A model generated the notes under the pieces. That model was not told the DNA's origin. It did no database searches and worked only from the letters and a program-made list of their open reading frames with translations. A stretch of DNA of 64,000 nucleotides, taken from Sodiomyces alkalinus F11. Taxonomy: Eukaryota; Ascomycota; Sordariomycetes; Glomerellales; Plectosphaerellaceae. The DNA lies in contig NW_021167091.1 in assembly GCF_003711515.1 (NCBI RefSeq), forward strand, positions 556,313 to 620,312, given 5' to 3'. A program made the position numbers and the translations under genes. Shown piece after piece: positions 61,101-64,000 of the stretch (positions are counted from its first letter, which is position 1; every line of letters begins with the position of its first letter).

Positions 61101-61371
61101 CACCTATTCCCCCACGGTCTGCTACTTCGAATCCGGTAGGGAAGAGGTTGTCGTTGTCAAACCCCTGGAGATGAAAATATCATAAACGCACCTATATTCG
61201 CGGCGCCGGCATCAAGACTATTTTCTACAAGTTCCTTCACCACGCTGCAGAGATCAACAATGACCTGCCCTGATTGAATTCGATGCACCTTGGCTTATCA
61301 GCACAGAAAGTTTTGGGCGCATACGTCGTGGGCCTTACCGTCGCGGGCTCAATGGCCTTAATAGTAATCAT
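58122..61371 (-). CDS. PMS1: DNA mismatch repair protein PMS1 (MutL family), three exons
   Basis: Partner of MLH1 in the MutL-alpha heterodimer, which nicks the new strand during nuclear mismatch repair. Exons (minus strand) 61371-61339, 61288-61192 and 61057-58122 give 1,021 residues. ATG 61371 has A at -3; introns are GT...AG, and the splice restores the conserved run Ala-Asn-Ile-Asp-Val-Arg-Phe. The GHKL ATPase shows Glu33-Asn34, Asp59-Asn-Gly-Ser-Gly-Ile64 and Phe93-Gly-Phe-Arg-Gly-Glu-Ala-Leu100; the transducer domain runs to about 370, followed by a long Ser/Thr/Pro-rich linker to about 790. The endonuclease domain has Gly-Gln-Phe-Asn-Leu-Gly-Phe from 796, DQHA(x)2E(x)4E at 826-837, Ala-Cys-Arg at 944-946 and Cys-Pro-His-Gly-Arg-Pro at 976-981. 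About 25 residues extend past the usual end. No RIP signature and no broken motif; probably functional. PMS1 rather than MLH1, because the endonuclease motif is present. Confidence 0.95.
61058..61191 (-). other. PMS1 intron 2
   Basis: 134 nt, GTGCGT donor, CTAG acceptor, branch-like ACTGAC about 35 nt before the end. It splits the Asp44 codon. The exon 3 frame stays open into the intron up to 61103, so an annotation from the longest ORF alone would give a false N terminus at the ATG of 61103. Confidence 0.85.
61289..61338 (-). other. PMS1 intron 1
   Basis: 50 nt, GTAAGG donor, AAG acceptor, branch-like GCTGATA 12 nt before the end. It joins Thr11 to Val12 in phase 0, giving the conserved Val-His-x-Ile-x-Ser-Gly-Gln of MutL proteins. 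Confidence 0.85.
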
Positions 61372-61556
61372 GGTGAAAATAACTGACTGACGAAGCAACG
61401 GGGCTTAAGGGTTGACAGTGAGATGAGCAGGGCCCCTGTCGTTCATGACCACCTATGTGGCATGAGCCACACCCTAGGGTATGTCAGACACAGCGTAACT
61501 TGAGCCGTCAAAATAGGGTGAAAATCAAGAGTGCATATATTCGGATTACGGTAACC
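61372..61556 (-). promoter_or_regulatory. PMS1 upstream region, cut short by a Copia LTR
   Basis: Only 185 bp of unmutated, apparently unique DNA separate the PMS1 start codon from the LTR at 61557. It must hold the core promoter unless transcription starts in the LTR. I see no convincing TATA box. A palindrome-like CCACCTATGTGGCATGAGCC stretch lies at 61450-61469. Confidence 0.5.
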
Positions 61557-61744
61557 TGTCAGATGCCCACCTTATCGAGGTGTGACAAACCATATTGTGT
61601 TAGACGTGTGGAGTACCTCGTTCCTATATATCCACACTTATTTCCCCTAGTTTTTCCCTATAGTTAGATATCCCCGTAAAGACCTACGAACTTCACTTAG
61701 ATAAATACATATTATAATTCCGTACCTTTATTTATATTCTAATA
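61557..61744 (+). repeat. 5' LTR of Copia copy 4
   Basis: A 188-bp LTR of the same family as 3971-4163, starting TGTCAGATGCC and ending TTCTAATA (original CTGACA). It is in plus orientation, directed away from PMS1. Confidence 0.85.
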
Positions 61745-61765
61745 GTTATAAGCCCGGCGCTCTAG
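61745..61765 (+). other. Primer-binding site of Copia copy 4 (anticodon-arm type)
   Basis: GTTATAAGCCCGGCGCTCTAG directly after the LTR. Its reverse complement contains GCGCCGGGCTTATAAC, the 5' stem and loop of a tRNA anticodon arm ending at nucleotide 39, not a CCA 3' end. As written, the loop fits tRNA-Ile(UAU); with one RIP-type change it fits tRNA-Met(CAU), the primer known for Drosophila copia. Confidence 0.6.
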
Positions 61766-62009
61766 TAAAACGACTCTATTCCGATTTATCTAATAGCTTT
61801 AAGACAGATATCCTATCCTTGTTAAAGCCTTAAGCCCATTCCGGCTAAAGCTATTCTGCTAGTAATGTCCGCCTGCTTTTATTTCATTTAATTGTTTTAT
61901 CGCTTCTATTATACTAATATATTAAGTGTTTAGTTTAGTTAATCGACCTATCCGTTTATTCTATTCTAATACGTTTATTAATATAATAATAACTTCTATA
62001 GTAGCTTTA
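61766..62009 (+). pseudogene. Copia copy 4, start of the internal region
   Basis: About 240 bp of leader/gag-proximal sequence, with similarity to copy 3 next to its 5' LTR (GTCCGCCTGCTTTTAT stretch at 61877). It is cut by the (TTA)n end of LINE A5; the rest of this copy is not in the window. Confidence 0.65.
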
Positions 62010-62611
62010 TTTATTATTATTATTAATATTACTCTAGTATCTTATCTAATCTAGTCTATAAGAGCCTATTTAGGCTATATAGTCCTTCTCGGATAGCTAA
62101 AAAGGTGAAAACCTCTATACTTATCCTTAGGTAGAGTAATACTATTACAGGGCCGATATAGCCCCGGTTTATCTCTTTTGCATATCTGGATTATACCTCT
62201 AGTCTAATAGCTAATAGGAAGGGTAGCTGCCTATAGTTCGAGTTAGCCTAGGCTAATACTAGCAAGGGAGTACAGGGCCGCGGGGGTACTATAGTATCTC
62301 TAGTATACGGCGGCCGCGGTACTCTATACTCGGTCTTCTTATATCCCCGGGGATTATTCCTATTATCCTTTCAATTTAATTAATAAAGAGAATAGTCAAG
62401 GCAAAGCTCTCCTACCCCCCTAAGGGGTAGGGACCTATTATATTCGGTAGTAGATAAGTAGGGTAAGGCTCCACCTATAATCCTAAAATATTAGATACTT
62501 AATAAATAATAAAGTCTTCTTCCTTTTTCTATTTTCCTTTCTATAACGATATAAAGCTTACTATAGGTTTTCCGTATATCGTGTTTCTATTAACAGTCCT
62601 TACCTTCGAAT
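62010..62611 (-). mobile_element. LINE A5, 3' UTR fragment
   Basis: (TTA)n at 62010-62025 followed by the reverse complement of the LINE A 3' UTR end (ACTCTAGTATC for ACTCCGCTATC). It continues about 600 bp and stops where LINE A6 begins in the opposite orientation. No coding part present. Confidence 0.75.
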
Positions 62612-64000
62612 ACACGCCTATTAACCACGGGCGCGTAACTAGAGTAAAATCGATAAAACTATTAAGACGGCGATTATAACTACCGTCTCCCTCCCGGGAT
62701 ACTATCGTAGCGGCACCGTAATACCGGCGCTACGGTATAGCTAGAAGAGACGTAGGACAGTGGCCCGATCTTATCTATATAGAATTCGTAACAGACCTAC
62801 TTTTCGTAATATAAGCGTTCTCCCCCTCGCCTATAACGGGATATAGCGCGGAACTGATAGGAGACCGAAAGGGGACTACCACGCCCCCCGGAACCGAGAG
62901 TAACTAAGATTAAGACAGAAATTTAGGCCCTACTAGCTAATAGGAATATAATTAAGTAGGTTATAAAGCTAGTAAAGGAACTAATTATAATACGCACTAC
63001 TCGTAAAAACGCCGGCGCGATACCGTTAGTATACTTATACGCTACTATCCGATATATTATATAAGAGGAACTCCGGAAAGGAGCGAGTAGCACGAAAAAG
63101 ACTTAGGCTAATATTATAGCCCGGGCTCCCGTGGCGGTACCGCTATAAGACCCCGCCCCCCCTAAAGTAATCCTAGCTAGGTATTACCGGGAATTAATTA
63201 TCCGCTAAGGAACCCTCCCTAAAGACTAGCCCCTTAAAGATAGGACCCTAAAAGAGATTATCTAAGCTATAAACGCTATAACTATCTAATACGATACTAT
63301 AACGGTATAGAAGCTACTAAGCAGGGATATCTACTTTACCTTTACTAAAGGGGTATAATAATAGGCTACCTATAAGGAATAATAGATTAAGAAGGCCTTT
63401 AGTAAAGGAGCTACCCTAGCTATACGCACTTACCCTATACTAGCTAAGGCTATCCCTAGGAGGTCCTTAACGCCTTATTCGAAGAAGACCTGCTAGTATC
63501 CCTATAAGATATAAACCCTAAGGTAAAAATTATCTGAGTATAATAGCAGGTACCCCGCCGCGGTATAAGTAAGGTAGCGCTCCTCCTTATCGAATCGGCT
63601 TCGCCGGAAAGGGTAGCAAGCCTTATCCGGAATACCCTCCTTTTTAAGGGGGGTAGCTATATCTATAAACTATATAACCCCGACCTTAGCCCCTTAAGAT
63701 ACTATACGTGCCTATACCTCGGCTACCGGGCGAACGGCTACCCTATAGCAGAGAGGGTATACCATTATTATACTAAGCCTAAATTAGCGTACCCTTAGGG
63801 CCTAGGATACTATAAAGCTACGGTGCCGGGACGCCCCCGCCATTATACCGCCTATACCAGAGACTATAATACCTTTCATGATTTATACTAATTACTCAAG
63901 AAAATGGCCGAGAAGACCCGCGAAGCGTATAAGTACTAAGCTAGGGACTTTAATATTACCTGTTAGACCGAAGCGGTACTCCCGCGGTAGCTATAGATCT
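62612..64000 (+). mobile_element. LINE A6, 5' end (runs out of the window)
   Basis: The 5' end CACGCC at 62613, a 5' UTR parallel to 45138-45420 without the SINE, and ORF1 from about 62910 to the window end, parallel to A3 45425-46520. The zinc-knuckle stretch is near 63690-63750 (Tyr-Thr-Cys-Leu-Tyr-Leu-Gly-Tyr). RIP stops present. Inserted into LINE A5. Confidence 0.8.
62910..64000 (+). pseudogene. LINE A6 ORF1 (gag-like), degraded and cut by the window edge
   Basis: Same protein as the ORF1 of A1 and A3, with a basic tail near 63890-63950 (Lys/Glu/Arg-rich). Several former Gln codons are TAA/TAG. ORF2, if present, lies to the right of the window. Confidence 0.6.

Noticed and set aside
58122..61103. 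Taking the 993-codon frame as the complete PMS1 protein
   Set aside because: Its first 15 residues are intronic; the two upstream exons supply the catalytic Glu33-Asn34 and the canonical start.
1..64000. CRISPR array, bacterial operon or prophage content
   Set aside because: No direct-repeat/spacer pattern, no ribosome-binding sites or prokaryotic genes; introns, retroelements and RIP show a fungal chromosome.

Overview
This window looks like a repeat-rich, probably heterochromatic block of a filamentous ascomycete (Pezizomycotina) chromosome. The reasons are one spliced gene with short introns (50 and 134 nt), Tad1-like LINEs, Copia and chromodomain-Gypsy retrotransposons, and a mutation footprint typical of repeat-induced point mutation (RIP). 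In the repeats CpA/TpG is almost gone, TpA is in excess, CpG is retained, and most reading-frame breaks are Gln codons turned into TAA/TAG. I cannot name the species.

Layout. 1-16294: a Copia element (copy 2) nested with a second Copia (copy 1, sharing the LTR at 3971-4163) and a roughly 7 kb LINE (A1, 6791-14280); A1 itself carries a 492-bp tRNA-headed SINE on the minus strand. 16295-20979: a different LINE (B). 20980-26808: a complete Copia (copy 3) on the minus strand with both LTRs. 26809-29074: the 3' part of LINE A (A2). 29075-30854: an unassigned segment, a Gypsy LTR scrap and a Gypsy fragment. 30855-35873: LINE C (plus), with a 0.46-kb island that shows no RIP. 35874-42485: LINE A4 (minus). 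42486-45137: an AT-rich segment and the 3' part of LINE D (minus). 45138-57749: LINE A3 (plus), split by a full Gypsy element (47886-53876, minus) and holding a 10-N assembly gap. 57750-58121: unique and AT-rich sequence. 58122-61371: the only intact cellular gene, the DNA mismatch-repair gene PMS1 (minus). 61372-61556: its upstream region. 61557-64000: a Copia LTR with primer-binding site, a LINE A 3' UTR (A5, minus) and the 5' end of another LINE A (A6, plus).

No transposon reading frame is intact, so these elements cannot act autonomously. The SINE probably once depended on LINE proteins, although no shared 3' tail with LINE A, B or C is evident. PMS1 is free of RIP and keeps every ATPase and endonuclease motif, so it is probably functional despite repeats on both sides.

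The items most worth a second look are the SINE, an antisense reading frame conserved inside the Gypsy element, a 1,306-bp inverted repeat with a single mismatch between otherwise diverged LINE copies, the anticodon-arm (half-tRNA) type primer-binding site of the Copia family, and PMS1 sitting 185 bp from a retrotransposon LTR. All translations and alignments were done by eye; boundaries marked approximate may move by tens of bases.
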